A DNA stretch of 64,000 nt from Theocolax elegans (Eukaryota > Arthropoda > Insecta > Hymenoptera > Cerocephalidae): the NCBI GenBank assembly GCA_026168455.1, contig CM047425.1, positions 91,639,580 to 91,703,579 on the forward strand, written 5' to 3'. Made by a program: the position numbers and the translations under genes. The notes under the pieces were generated by a model. The model saw only the letters and a list, made by a program, of their open reading frames with translations. It was not told the DNA's origin and did not search any database. This document shows, piece by piece, positions 1-11,300 of the stretch (its first letter is position 1; every line of letters begins with the position of its first letter).

Positions 1-1640
1 TTTCCTAGGTTACCAATTGATCTTTAAGAGACTCGAGACAAAACATATATAATTCAACTGAATTGTAAATACATTCAATTTGTCAAAATAATTGCATGCA
101 ATATATTTTATACGTTATTCTACTATTCTAATAGAAATTAATAGAAACTTTTTTTACAAATATTAAATTATAATGTTTATAGAACTTAAACACATGGGGA
201 ACTCATTGTAAATAAGTCGAATCAAACTAATATATAAACAAAATATATCGTAAATATTATTTACTGTACAATTAAAAAATAATAAATAAAATTATATTAT
301 TTTGCATATACCTACATTAAGTAAATACATGTATAGTATACTATAAAGATTGTTGGAGTAAATTGGAAAGTTATATCGATATGAGCTCCATGGTAACGTT
401 TATCCTTACACGTTGAAAGTATGGAATATTTTGAACAGATGGCGCTGAATTTGTTTAGAAGAAATATTAACAAATGCTTATTCTGGCAAATAAAATTGTT
501 TGCACGTAAAATGTAGAGTATACTGCAAATATAATTTAATTCAATTGTATAGAAACATTTTATACATTCTTATTGCTTATTTTATTTTATTTAATGTAAA
601 CCGTTAAACAAAATGAAATATTGACTGTAGTAGTATAATATTACACATGCTATGTTTATATGAGAGCTAACTTGTAAAACATTCTTGTAAAAACTTGTAA
701 AACATTTAAGATCTTATAAAAATCACACGTTTGCCATTTTAACTGTAATGATTCATCGATTAGGTTTGTCGGACTCTACTATAGTCAAAAAAATTGAATG
801 CTTGGTATATATAACACCTTAGCATGCTACTGCTGAGTCCTCATCCACAACCCAACAATTATATCATATCGTTTTCAATAATATGAAAATACAGTTTTAA
901 ATACCTCATGTTTAAATTTGTAAAACGAGTGATGAAAATCTCTTAATTTAGCAAGATAATGATAGATTTGTTTAATACTATATTTTATCTCGTTATACAT
1001 TAGAAAATTTATGTTTACCACACGTATACGAGATAGATACAATATATATGAATGTAATACATTACACTCGCGGTTACTCATGCATGTTAAATATCACATC
1101 TTTGTTAAACTCCTGATCAGGAGATAATGTAAACACCATATATCGAATATAAGTACATGCACTTTGTGCAAAGCAATGTAGCGATAACATTCCATCTCTC
1201 TTGTACCCTCTTTGTACCGAACATCGAAGACCTTACCAGTTAATTCGTACACGTGCGTTAGTCATCTTTATCAAACGTTTTACTTTGTAAATAGATTTTT
1301 CATTTAACATTATACAAAATGAAATTAAATTCATTTTATGTAGGTACTACGTTTTTTGTATACGAAAAAAAATTTATTAATAAAGTTTACCCTGTTGTTC
1401 TAGTAAAATTAGGACGAAGAAATCAACAGGGTAAAAATTACCCATTTTTCAAATAAAATTTACTGAGCAGCAGGGTAAAATTTATCAAAAAGGTTTTTCC
1501 GTATTCAAATGATGTATTACGAATATTGTAAACTCTGCGTATAACGAAATCTTTTACTAAAGTTGAAGATGTATACCATCGTTAATAATGAGAATGTTAT
1601 ACTATAATTTATATCTATTATATTTATTAGTTTATATTCT
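1..1640. other. AT-rich sequence without a recognisable gene
   Basis: No ORF in this stretch looks coding: all are short, very AT-rich and lack splice context. A short unit at about 1382-1495 repeats the word CAGGGTAAAA twice in one orientation and has TTTACCCTGTTG once in the other, which suggests a small decayed repeat. Nothing else is supported. Confidence 0.5.
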
Positions 1641-1651
1641 CTCTAAAAATG

Positions 1652-1778
1652 AAATAGTGATACGTCTGTCACTGTCACGAAATTAGTGAATATTCACTAT
1701 TAAAATAGTAAATTTTGACTAATTGAATTAGTAACAATTCACTAATTTGTAATAGTGACTGACTTATCACTATATTTT
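1652..1778. mobile_element. Small MITE-like inverted-repeat element
   Basis: The left end AAATAGTGATACGTCTGTCA (from 1652) is mirrored by the complement of the right end ending near 1773-1777, with about two mismatches in 21 bases. The interior of about 80 bp is itself built of AGTGAATATTCACT-like words in both orientations, so the whole unit can fold back. Size (about 127 bp), terminal inverted repeats and lack of an ORF fit a non-autonomous DNA element. The family was not identified. Confidence 0.5.
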
Positions 1779-1940
1779 TAGTGATTATTCACTAATTCAC
1801 ATTTAGAAAGTTTGATTATAGTTTTAAAGTACTTATGTGCGTAATATTGTGTGTACTGGATATACGTTGAATTTTGACATTGACAATCTTGATATTGACT
1901 AAAAACTAAAAAGAAACGAAAATGTTTAAGAGAAATCTTA

Positions 1941-2161
1941 TGATGCAAAGTAAATGCCAGTAGCTGTAGCAAGTTCGTACATCATTCCAATGAATGGAGG
2001 TGTTTCTTCCGTCGCTCGGATTTCCCCGAGGTGGAGATTGTGGAACGCATAAAACATCATTCCTATATCATGCAGTACCTTGAATGGGACTATTCTGCCT
2101 GGAGCGATTTCAACTTTAGCAAAGAGATCGTTGGTCGCTACGCTATAAAACGTTACGTGTA
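1941..2161 (-). other. Exon-like ORF of unknown identity
   Basis: On the minus strand an open frame follows a plausible acceptor (TTTTATAG) near 2144 and runs about 66 codons, with mixed amino-acid use, to a TAA stop just below 1941. Its GC content is clearly higher than the surroundings. Visible segments include EIAPGRIVPFKVLHDIG and GMMYELATATGIYFAS. I do not recognise the family. No upstream exon with a matching phase was found, so it may be a terminal exon of an unseen gene, a decayed gene fragment, or an insertion from a mobile or viral source. It could also be chance. Confidence 0.3.
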
Positions 2162-2738
2162 TGTGTGCGTATGTGATCAAAACGATACAGGTGAAATTTA
2201 GATAAGCTTCTAGATTTGTAGATGAAAAATAAATTTTGCAATATACTCAACATTATATATCTAATACAAATTTAGCACCTAGCAAATCATGCATGACTAT
2301 TGCTTGCGTGTTTAACATTTTGAACACGGTAAGTGCAATGTTTGATTTTAGATATACTTGCGCATGTGCAATTGCGAATACAATTAGTAAGTTGCCGATG
2401 CGATGGAATGAAAAAATCGGTATTCACGTTTTTGTTGAAAAATTAGTTTTTTACATTACCACATAATAAATAACATACGAACAATATGAGCATTTATGTA
2501 AATGGATAGTCTTTTGGAGTTACGAAACTTTATAAAAAAATATAAACTTTAATTATGGTTGAAAACTTACAAGATCTGGGTTAAAATTGAAAAAAACTAT
2601 ATCAATTTTTACCCATTAATAAATGTTTATAATGATTCAAAGCAATTCTTAAAATTTTAAAGAATTGTATTATTTCAAATACGATTTTTAGTCGATGTCT
2701 TCCAGGCACAGTGATTGTATTATTATTAACTTTGGATT

Positions 2739-2800
2739 TTGTTTTATCCCACCCAAAAAATTGAGTTTCTTTTGGTAAAACGTTAAAAAATGACAAAGAA
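2739..2800. repeat. Interspersed repeat, copy 1 (partner at 6590-6645)
   Basis: This stretch, starting GTTTTATCCC and continuing through TTTCTTTTGGTAAAACGTTAAAAA, recurs in the same orientation at 6590-6645 with small indels. The two copies bracket the palindromic elements of 3.0-6.5 kb, which suggests nested insertions into an older repeat, or one composite element. Confidence 0.5.
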
Positions 2801-3037
2801 TATTATTACCAATACTTATTTTATTGTAGAAATGTTTTTTTTAAATTTATTTCATAAACCAGTAACCCAAAATTAATTACTTGATGAAAGTGTTTGTTAT
2901 TTGAAATTTGACCCTCAAATAAATGATGTTTTTTTAACCCAATCGTTTTAAAAATACATAAAATATGTTTCTAATTACTTTTTTTAGTGAAGAAATGTGT
3001 TTCCGATCATATTTTAACAAAAATATAATATATATAG

Positions 3038-4029
3038 AGTGAAATTCAGCAATTTCACTCTGGAATATGAAAACCAAATACTGTCTAAAACATATCTTTT
3101 TATAGTCAGAAAGTGCCTACAAATTTTCAGAATAGGTCTTAACCATTAAGACCACTTTTGATTAAAATATCTGGGAGAAATGCCCCGAATATTAATTTAT
3201 TATAAATGTATATTTGTTGCGTATATAACGATGAATCTGTTAACATGATAATAATTTGTTAACAAAAAAATTCATGCAGTTATCTTGGAGCGGTGAAACA
3301 GCTTCTACAGCTTTTTCAGTATCGATCTAATTTCTTGTAAGCCGATAAAAATAAAAATACTATCATATAATTATAAAAAATTAATATTTAAACATTTATA
3401 ATGTTGGATTTTTAGTTTTAGAAGCACTAAAAGAATTATAATACTAATTTAAATGGATTACTATAAATGTATTAACATTATCATTATAATAACTGAAGAT
3501 ACGTATTTCTTACAAAAAATATCTCAATCAATGAGTTCTGAGATTATAATGATTAATATATGATTAATTGACAGTAACAAGTTTGTGAAATTGAAATAAC
3601 GTATTGTTAAATAATAATAATAATGTTGATACTTTTATAGTAATCCTTCAGATTAGTATCATAATTCTTATAGTGTAAAACTTAAAATCCAGCATTATAA
3701 ATGTTTAAGTATTAAATTTTTATAATTGTATTATATTATTTTTATTTTTAACGACTTACCGGAGGTTAGATGGATACTAAAAAAGGTGTAAATGCTTTTT
3801 CACTTCTCCAAAATAACTAAATGATTTTTTTGTAATGCTCATGTTAACAGATTCATCGTCATAGGCTCATATTATACATTTATATTAATATTTGCGGCAT
3901 TTCTCCAAGATATTTTGATCAAAAGTGAAAATGATCAAAAATTTACATGCATTTTCTGACTATAAAAAGACATGTTTTATACATAGCATTTGGTTTTCAG
4001 AGTCCGGAGCGAAATTACTGATTTTCACT
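3038..4029. mobile_element. Long palindromic (foldback) element, about 990 bp
   Basis: The left arm (3038 to about 3535) is the approximate reverse complement of the right arm (about 3545 to 4029). Matching landmarks are AGTGAAATTCAGCAATTTCA at 3038 against the complement of the sequence ending at 4029, TTTTTATAGTCAGAAA near 3098 against its complement near 3960, and GATGAATCTGTTAACATGA near 3229 against its complement near 3855. Arms are about 480 bp, imperfect, AT-rich and without an ORF. This is the form of a foldback DNA transposon or two head-to-head copies of one unit. Confidence 0.7.
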
Positions 4030-4662
4030 ATTTAAGGTTTAAATGGTTTACAAGAGTATGACAGCATTCATTTATGACTTTAAAAGTATTTTTAATGAAA
4101 AATTCAGTAAATTTTACAAAAAAAGTCATATTTATGGTTTTAGTGAAAAATGCATCCCCTGGGAGCTATAAATTAATCAAAATGGACATATAATGCAAAA
4201 AAGTGCTAAAATGTCAACTTTGACTCCACCCAATACTTTTTTCGAATACTTTTTATTTAGCGTTATTTGGTATATATATGGGTGGTTCTTTGTGAAATTG
4301 AAGATGAAAAAAATTAATAATGCTATAACTTAGGGAATGTGTTTTAGAGGTATCCAGTAGTTCTCCTGAATTTTTTCAGATTTTTTCGGGGCCTATACAG
4401 AGTGTCAAAATTGACATTTTAGCACTTTTTTGTGTTCTATGCCCATTTTCATGAATTTGTAGCTCCCAGGGGATTTATTTTTCACAATAAACATAAATAC
4501 GACTTTTTTTTGTAAAATTTTCTGAATTTTTCATTAAAAATACTTTTAAAGTCATAAATGTATGCTGTCACACTCTTGTAAGCCATTTAAACCTTAAATA
4601 GTGAAAATCATCAATTCTGTTCCGGACTCTGGAAACCTAATGCTGTCTAAAAGATGTATATA
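3968..4662. repeat. Second palindrome sharing an arm with the first
   Basis: The sequence 3968-4235 is the approximate reverse complement of 4390-4662. Landmarks are TTTAAGGTTTAAATGG near 4034 against its complement near 4590, and CCCCTGGGAGCTA near 4157 against TAGCTCCCAGGGG near 4461. About 150 bp of non-palindromic sequence separates the arms. The outermost 60 bp of the left arm is also the right end of the 3038-4029 palindrome, so the same terminal unit occurs three times in alternating orientation. Confidence 0.65.
4268..4392. repeat. Direct repeat, copy 1 (partner at 6811-6930)
   Basis: The loop of the second palindrome holds a segment (TATATGGGTGGTTCTTTGTG onward, through GTAGTTCTCCTGAATTTTTTC) that recurs in the same orientation at 6811-6930, with roughly 85-90% identity by eye. 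Together with the repeat at 2739/6590 this marks 2.7-6.9 kb as one composite repetitive block. Confidence 0.6.
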
Positions 4663-5388
4663 TATTATATAATGTTGTTATGAAAGTCTATATGATTTTT
4701 TTAACTTTAAATTCAAATAATGACAAAGTATTCGAAAATGGGTGGTTGACGACTACTTCCCAACCCTGGTTTCAACTGCAGGAAATGAATCTTAATGCAA
4801 CTTTGAGAACTGTTTTCTAGTACCAAATATGAAAGGCACCAAACCAAATGTTTGCCTAAAAAGTGTAAAAAACTTTAATACTAAATTTTCGTTAAAATTT
4901 GGTTTAATTTTTATTTCTTGCATAATATTTGACTCAATTGAGATAATTGAGCTGCTTTTTTTCAAATCATATCTGCTTGATCTCAGCGTTTTGATGGATT
5001 TAAGCTTGATTGCCTACCTCTAATTGTTCCCGAGTTATTACCGATTAAACATACGCAACTTTTTTCACAATTTTTTATTAAGTGTATTTCATAAAATACC
5101 ATATTTATTTATTATTAACTCCAGACATTACAATAGTATACAATAAATGTATCCTATAGAGGTGCACACTGCACCTGTACATAGGAGCCGAAGAACTTAA
5201 CACTATATCCTAATACTAAATTAACCTTACACTACATTTCATAAGAGTTTTGCAACTTAATCAGTATAACTAGTATACTGTTTAGTGCATCATTCTTTCA
5301 CATTTTTTTAACATACTTTAAATTTAAATTTAAATGCTCATATTATTGTTTAATATTATTACTTTTTTAAACATTTTTTCCTTATTTT

Positions 5389-5991
5389 TCACCAAAATCT
5401 TGTTAACATGGCTCTAGCAGTTGTGAACGTTTCTATTGTCGCATTTCTGTTTCTTGCAAAAATAATTTTCTCGATGTTGCTTAGTCTTGCAGGGCAAGTG
5501 AGTCCAACCGCACAAGTGACTCTGTAATGTGGAAACATTTCCTGATGTTGTTTTGAAGAATCACATTTACATGCTGATGTAAATACTATATCATCTATAA
5601 CTACTAGATCTTTGTATTTAGGCTGCTGTTTCAGTGGGTAAACAGAATTTGTAAAAATTTGTTTTCCTCTTATTCCCCTATCAAAATAAAAAATTGCTTT
5701 ATTCGATCCAATGTAGTTTAGATCTCCATAGGATATGCGGTAAGAGTTAACTTGCTGTAATTTCTTCCCTGGTGGATCAGTGACCTTCATATTTGTGGCA
5801 TTATCTTCAGCCATTTTGTCTATTTTAGTATATACTGATTCTATAGGATCATATTTTTCTTTTACAACTTCATCTTTAACTTTGTTACATTCTGGTTTTT
5901 CTTTTACAAAACTTATGTATTTAAAACCAGGAACTACTCGATTAATTTTAGTTTTAAAGACCTTATCAAATAGATGTTTTTTGTTTTTTCA
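5389..5991 (-). pseudogene. Broken ORF inside the 1.73-kb TIR element (C-terminal part)
   Basis: A minus-strand frame is open from about 5991 down to a TAG stop at 5389, roughly 200 codons. The first methionine is at 5814, but the protein-like character begins upstream of it, so the frame was probably entered from an earlier segment. Composition is balanced for a coding region, with Cys residues clustered in the last third (SACKCDSS, CAVGLTCPARL) and a Thr/Arg-rich end (TFTTARAMLTRFW). I do not recognise the family. An endogenous viral or transposon structural gene is possible but unproven. Confidence 0.4.
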
Positions 5992-6220
5992 CTGTTTTAT
6001 CCGGTATAGCTTTTTGTTTATCAGTCAAACTCACCACGTCCTCTGCAACTAAAACTGCAACTGAAAGTTTATATGCCTCTTCAAGAAAGTTCATATTAAT
6101 TACTTCAGTTGCAATTAGAATTAAATTGCTGATATTTTCTGTTATTTTCATTTTATTGTAGTTGTAATCAGATATTCTGCGATGCGATCGTTTGTAGTAC
6201 TTATAGATATGTTCTAACAT
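5966..6220 (-). pseudogene. Broken ORF inside the 1.73-kb TIR element (middle part)
   Basis: This 84-codon frame begins MLEHIYKYYKRSHRR and ends just after KKQKTSI. It overlaps the start of the downstream frame at an A-rich run (about 5983-5998 on the + strand), where a one- or two-base slip would join the two. Upstream of its ATG a third frame is open and again looks coding (segments RCVNPALEVLEDTAVFDKL). Three frames in a row with similar character indicate an old single gene interrupted by frameshifts. Function unknown. Confidence 0.35.
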
Positions 6221-6589
6221 TAATTAACAATTTGTCAAATACTGCCGTATCCTCTAGGACTTCCAATGCAGGATTTACACATCTAACAAATTTATTATTT
6301 TTATCTGTTAAAAATGAATTAATTATTGAATTGTTTACAAGTACCTGATTTTTTTGACTAATTAACTTACAAAACCATTTTTTTATTCGAGTATAATCAA
6401 TATTGAGATCAGATCATATTTCATATGAATTCTTTCATATTTGGGTACTAGAAAACAGTTCTCAAACCTGCAACAAGATTCATTTCCTGTAGTTGAAACA
6501 CTATCCTTATGAGTATCGTAATTAATTAAAATAGTTATGTTGCAAATAAATTAGTTAAAAAATTTAAAATAAAAGTTAAGAATTATATT

Positions 6590-6645
6590 CGTTTTATCCC
6601 TTCTAAAAATTGGGTTTCTTTGGTAAATCGTTAAAAATGATCAAA
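6590..6645. repeat. Interspersed repeat, copy 2 (partner at 2739-2800)
   Basis: Same orientation as the 2739 copy, beginning GTTTTATCCC and containing GGGTTTCTTTGGTAAATCGT. It lies 90 bp beyond the right end of the TIR element and is followed by a run of CCAATAACCC words at 6680-6707. Confidence 0.5.
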
Positions 6646-6810
6646 TATATAAAAAAAGAAATAAAATCGAATAGCTAATAACCCAATAATCCAATAACCC
6701 AATAACCACGGCTCTATAATCTTGAGATCTATGTCTTTCTTATTAAAAATCCTATCAAATACCGAATGATGCCACAAACCCCTAGATTTAATTAAATTTA
6801 TATATGTATA

Positions 6811-6930
6811 TATATATGGGTAGTTCTCTGTGAAATCGAAGATGAAAAAAATGAATATTGTTATAACTGTGGGGATATGTTTTAGAGGTGTTCAGTAGTT
6901 CTCCTGAATTTTTCAGATTTTTTCCATACT
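6811..6930. repeat. Direct repeat, copy 2 (partner at 4268-4392)
   Basis: Carries the same marker words as the first copy (ATATATATGGGTAGTTCTCT, GTTTTAGAGGTGTTCAGTAG, TTCTCCTGAATTTTTCAGA). It ends the repeat-rich block. From 6930 to about 7480 there is only AT-rich sequence with no supported feature. Confidence 0.6.
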
Positions 6931-7479
6931 TACCATACTTCAATTTATGTATTAACACATCATTTAAATAACATTGTTTAAAACCATGTATAAAATTGAT
7001 ATCCGAAGGTTTTTTATTGATATCTATACGTGTTAAGTAGCTATTTGAAACGGTTTGTTATGATTATTGCCGCTTTTAAAAATCTTTATACAGTATGATT
7101 TATTATATAATAAAATGTATAGCAGACACATCTCCGATAAGAAATCACAGGACGCAGTAGTTTTAGCTTTTAAGTTTTTTTTTATATTTTTCAGGCCAGT
7201 TTTTAAGGGTTTTTATTTTTCATTTTCGAGAAGTGTACCTTATTTTTGGGATTATTAGTCAACAATTACTGAATAACATCTTCGGTTAAAACAAGTATTA
7301 CCCAAAAATAAAAAGCGTGTTATATATCGTGATTATATATATACATTATACCATGTGCTATATATATTTCGGTGGAATGTCCGGACTGTACACGAGCAAA
7401 CACAGGGAGAGAGAAAGCTCTGGTACAAAAGAGTCATATGTAATATATATATATATATGAACTTGTATACAGAAGAAAC

Positions 7480-8081
7480 GCACCGATCGTCTCGATTCGC
7501 GGTAAGTGTGTTCGCGCTCGTGTTTGCAGGTGGACGCCGAGTAAAATTGGCCGCAAGCGCGGCATGCAGCCGAGTGAGCGAGCGAAAGACCGTAGGAAGA
7601 TACTCTCTGATGGTCGATGCATCTCTCGAGAGGCTGGGCGCGAGTGAAAGAAGAAGACGTAGACACCGGCGGGCGGGAGGCGGTTGGTTAAATGCATGCG
7701 CGTATACCAGGAGGAGAGAAAAAGCGAGAGAGAGAGGGAGAGAGGGAGAGGGGGGGGCAGGGAGAGAGAAAGAGAAAGAGGGAGAGAGAGAGAGAGAGAG
7801 AGAGGGAGAAAGGGAAGAGCAGGGAGAGAGGAACGGACAGGTGCCGAGCCCGGTTGAGTCGCCCACGTGGGACTGGAGTATATAGTGGGGCGAGCCGAAG
7901 GTGGGGCCCGCGGCTACCCATTCGGTAGCAAATGCTAACCCGTCGCAAGGTCAAGATCACTCGGTTAATCCCGCGTCCAGTCGAGGGCCTTGCACCTTAC
8001 CAGTCGCATATACGCACCACCAGTCGTTCTACGTGCGTCTTTCTCTCTGTAGACCGGGTGATCCGACCGCCGGACCAAGGC
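7480..8081 (+). promoter_or_regulatory. CG-dense promoter and 5' leader of the PRDM gene
   Basis: CG dinucleotides are dense here against an otherwise AT-rich, CG-poor background. A TATA-like GGAGTATATAGTGGGG lies at 7872-7887, about 200 bp before the chosen start codon, which would place transcription initiation near 7905-7915. The leader in frame with the coding exon has no stop back to an ATG at 7932, so a 50-residue N-terminal extension is formally possible. That ATG has a poor context (C at -3), while 8082 has G at -3 and +4. Confidence 0.45.
7720..7830. repeat. GA-rich microsatellite upstream of the PRDM gene
   Basis: Purine-only GAGA/GGGA runs, with the purest (GA)n at about 7780-7804. 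They produce long spurious ORFs of Glu/Arg or Ser/Leu repeats in several frames. The position, 250-350 bp upstream of the first coding ATG within a CG-dense island (about 7480-8320), fits a GAGA-type promoter-proximal element, although this is inferred from sequence alone. Confidence 0.7.
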
Positions 8082-8318
8082 ATGGAAACTTGCGTCCTTA
8101 TACCCAAGGAGTTCTCACTGGCACTTACGAGCGATCAACACGCGGGTTGTAAGGCTACTTCTAGCCCTTACAAGGCTGAATCAAGATCGTTCTTACAAGA
8201 CGTGAGGGTATCGGTATGGTCGAATGTTTTCATACCCGCGGGTACCCTTATCTATCCATTCCAAGGATCTATTAGATTTGACAAGATCGATCTCTATTCC
8301 TTGCTCGACGACAACGAC
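8082..8318 (+). CDS. PRDM gene, coding exon 1
   Basis: Encodes residues 1-79, the N-terminus and the first strands of the PR domain ([15 protein letters not shown] at 48-62). It ends in phase 0 at donor GTGAGT. The ATG has a good context (AAGGCATGG). Confidence 0.9.
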
Positions 8319-11300
8319 GTGAGTAATACCGCTCTATCCGTTCCTATAATTATTGCTTTTGCTTTTGCTTTTGCTTTTGCTTTCGTACACCCTTTCCGCA
8401 TGCTACTACCTTGTGTCTTTGCGTGAGACGCGTGTGACGCGTTTGTCCATTCATAACTCCCACATTATCGTCATTATCCACATGTTTACCTACTATGGCA
8501 TCGAATTTTCATTTGCAATTTTTAAAATTATTATTAGTTTCTCTTCCTGTGCAATTGTACCTGCAGGTACGTTTTTCAATTTAATGTCAGATCGGTGCGG
8601 ATGTTTTATAATATTCGATAATGCTACATGAATTTTAATTTATTTTTGTGTATACCAACTGTGTGCTAAGCTCGTTAGCGTATTTAACTCCGACACAATT
8701 TTTGCCAACATAATCAATTTATATATTAATGAATGAAAACTTTCAAGCGGGTCATTGTAAATTTGTTCAATTGTAAATAATATATTTTAAAGTTATATTA
8801 GTTAAATATAATTTATATTCATATTATTTGATTTGTTATTGTTATTAAAAATTACAAGCTAATATTTAATATACAAGAATATAAGGTTTGGCTAATCAAT
8901 AATTTTATTATATATCGTTAAAAATATCCAATATTAAATTATTTGGGTGATTCATACTACAAGAATTTATTATAGATTTTGATTATTAAAAGCTAAAATT
9001 TTTACTGCTTTTTTTATTACTTAAGTTACAAATATTTATTATTTATATACACTACTTTAGTATACCGTCACGATTGAAAATGGTTTAATAGAATATTATT
9101 GTTTTAATAAACTGTTAATGATTTATATTTTACTTATTTTTATCATACATTCTTTTTTCGAAATAATTTTGTTATTTTTAATTATTTGTAAATTATTTGA
9201 ACATAATTTTTACATATATTTATACATTTTCTCTTTCTGTGTACACAACTAAATAACTTTTAAATTTTTCTTTAATTGAAATATTTTGATACTTCAATAT
9301 TTGTACCATGCATTATGATACGAACTATATACATAAATGCCTGAAAACATTAAAATAAAGTAATAACTATTCACTTCCGACACGAGGAATGCATGTTGTT
9401 TTATCAGCAGCGTTTACTACCGATAGAGGTGTATATAAAGAGGTCTTATACCTACCTTTTATAGGGATGGAAAACTACTATTTGGCAGGAAATTGCAGGT
9501 AGTTTTGAGTAGTAAACTTAGACAGTGAAACCAGTTTAATTAATGAAAAATGGAAATCTCCATTGAATCTAGTGCGACATTTATTGCGGACGTAGTATTA
9601 TTAAACTGCTATAAGAATGTTTATTTTATTATTGAAGTTTTATAAAAAATGTTTCAATTAAAAATTTAAAAATTTAGTATATGTGTTACATTTACGAAAT
9701 CTATAAAATATTAATTTTATTTATTTTTTGATTGAAAATCGCTATAGGTATTCGTTGCGCTAAATTTAAATGTAATCGAGTATTATTGATTTAATTAAGT
9801 ATATAAGTATTTTTCACCCAAATTACTCGAAATGTCCATTTTTAATTGACTTTAACAGAGATGTAAAGTTGTATCTTATTCCTTTGGGGAGTAAACGCAT
9901 TTCCTTGCCATTAATATAAATATTGTATATATGCAAAGAAAAAAACATTAAATTGTCGTTGCTGCCAAATAGTGGCCTTTTCCAGAATGATTCGAATGAA
10001 AAATTGTATATACACTTCAGTAATAAAAGGCTATTATTTCCTTAGATAAATTACTGCCCTCACTTATTATCCTTCGCGGGAATAAACGCTTACTTTACTC
10101 CCTTAGTGTATAAATATCTATTAAAAGAAACAAGATAATAAATTTATTTTAGATAAAATTTTATTAAATAAATTGATATATCAAAATGCTTTTTATTAAG
10201 GCATATATGATATAGATATCAATGCTTCGAAGATTAGAAATTGCAGTTTGATTCTAGTATAAAATTTTAATGGATAAATATTCAATATTGTTGGCATACA
10301 TATGGGTGAAAAATTTTTGCTTAAGTGATTTAGCGGGAGCTATCGATTGACGTCAGTATTAAATGCACTTCAAAACTGTAGTTTTATTGAACTGACGGAC
10401 TGGAAGGATTTAAATCCGTTAATATATAAGTAATTGGGTATCTGTTGCATTCCTCCGTGAAAACTTTTCTAAAGGCATTTAAAATAAACATCGCAAGTGT
10501 TCTTGGTGTAGATATAGATGTGAGAGGATATTGAAACAACTATACGTTACCTACATATCTGTACCAACTATTAATATATTTAATTTTTACATGAATAATC
10601 AAGTGCTAAAAGTACTAAACACGATCTTTTGATACGCCAACGTTACGAAATAAATTTTTTAATAGCTACATTGACTTTCTAAATCTTTCCAATCGTGTAC
10701 ACGTCTTTGCAATTTTGTAAATAAAAATTCAACTTGGTTTTTATAGATCAGACGGGAATATGGATGTTACGACGAAGTGTCGCATAATAACTATAATCAC
10801 AATAAACGTCAGTGTAATTGGATACGATTTTTGCGTATAGTAAAAACATATAACGACCAAGTCAATCTTATAGGAACCAAAGTAAAAGGTACGTATTGAT
10901 ATATTTCGGCGTATAAGGAGTACGATTCGTTAAAATACATAAATATTTTTGTCACATATATTTTTTTTTTATTTTTACAGGGGAACCAATATTCGAAGTG
11001 ATAAAAGATGTACAACCAGATGCAGAACTAGTTGCATGGTTCTTTCCTGCCAATGAGGAGGATTTTGTATTTATCTCGAGAGAAATGTGTTCTCGATCAG
11101 CTATTTATCGGTGTACAATCGATTCCATTTTGGATGGTGAGTACAATTAATTAACTAATTTCAAATAAATAAAATGAGTATATATTGTATATATATAGCA
11201 AACATTTACACTGATCGTAAATATTTTTAAGGCCACGTATAATTTGAATAATACATATGCTTTTACCCACGTTTGTTTCATTTAGAATGTTGTTAATAAA

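Larger units (their letters stand above)
4769..6499. mobile_element. 1.73-kb element with 67-bp terminal inverted repeats
   Basis: The left terminus 4769-4835 (GTTTCAACTGCAGGAAATGA to CAAATATGAAAG) is matched by the reverse complement of 6432-6499, with only about six differences in 67 bases. Between them lie minus-strand open frames (5389-6220 region) that look like pieces of a real but broken protein gene. No transposase motif was recognised. It may be a non-autonomous DNA transposon that captured a gene fragment, or an old integrated element whose own gene has decayed. The termini are much better conserved than the palindromes next door, suggesting a more recent insertion. Confidence 0.6.
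8319..10746 (+). other. PRDM intron 1
   Basis: A 2.4-kb AT-rich intron. Apart from the hexamer repeat it holds a possible element at about 9470-9985 whose ends are inverted (GGAAAACTACTATTTGGCAG at 9469 against CTGCCAAATAGTGGCCTTTT at 9961), and one copy of a short interspersed repeat at 10064-10121. No further coding sequence is needed, because exons 1 and 2 join in phase 0. Confidence 0.7.

Noticed and set aside
5389..6220. Calling the TIR-element ORFs a specific viral or transposon gene
   Set aside because: No motif I can name with confidence, so the frames are described but not assigned.
7333..7885. Long overlapping ORFs on both strands (up to 177 codons) rich in Ser/Leu or Glu/Arg
   Set aside because: They come from the GA-rich repeat and the CG-dense promoter island. 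No domain, and several frames are open at once.
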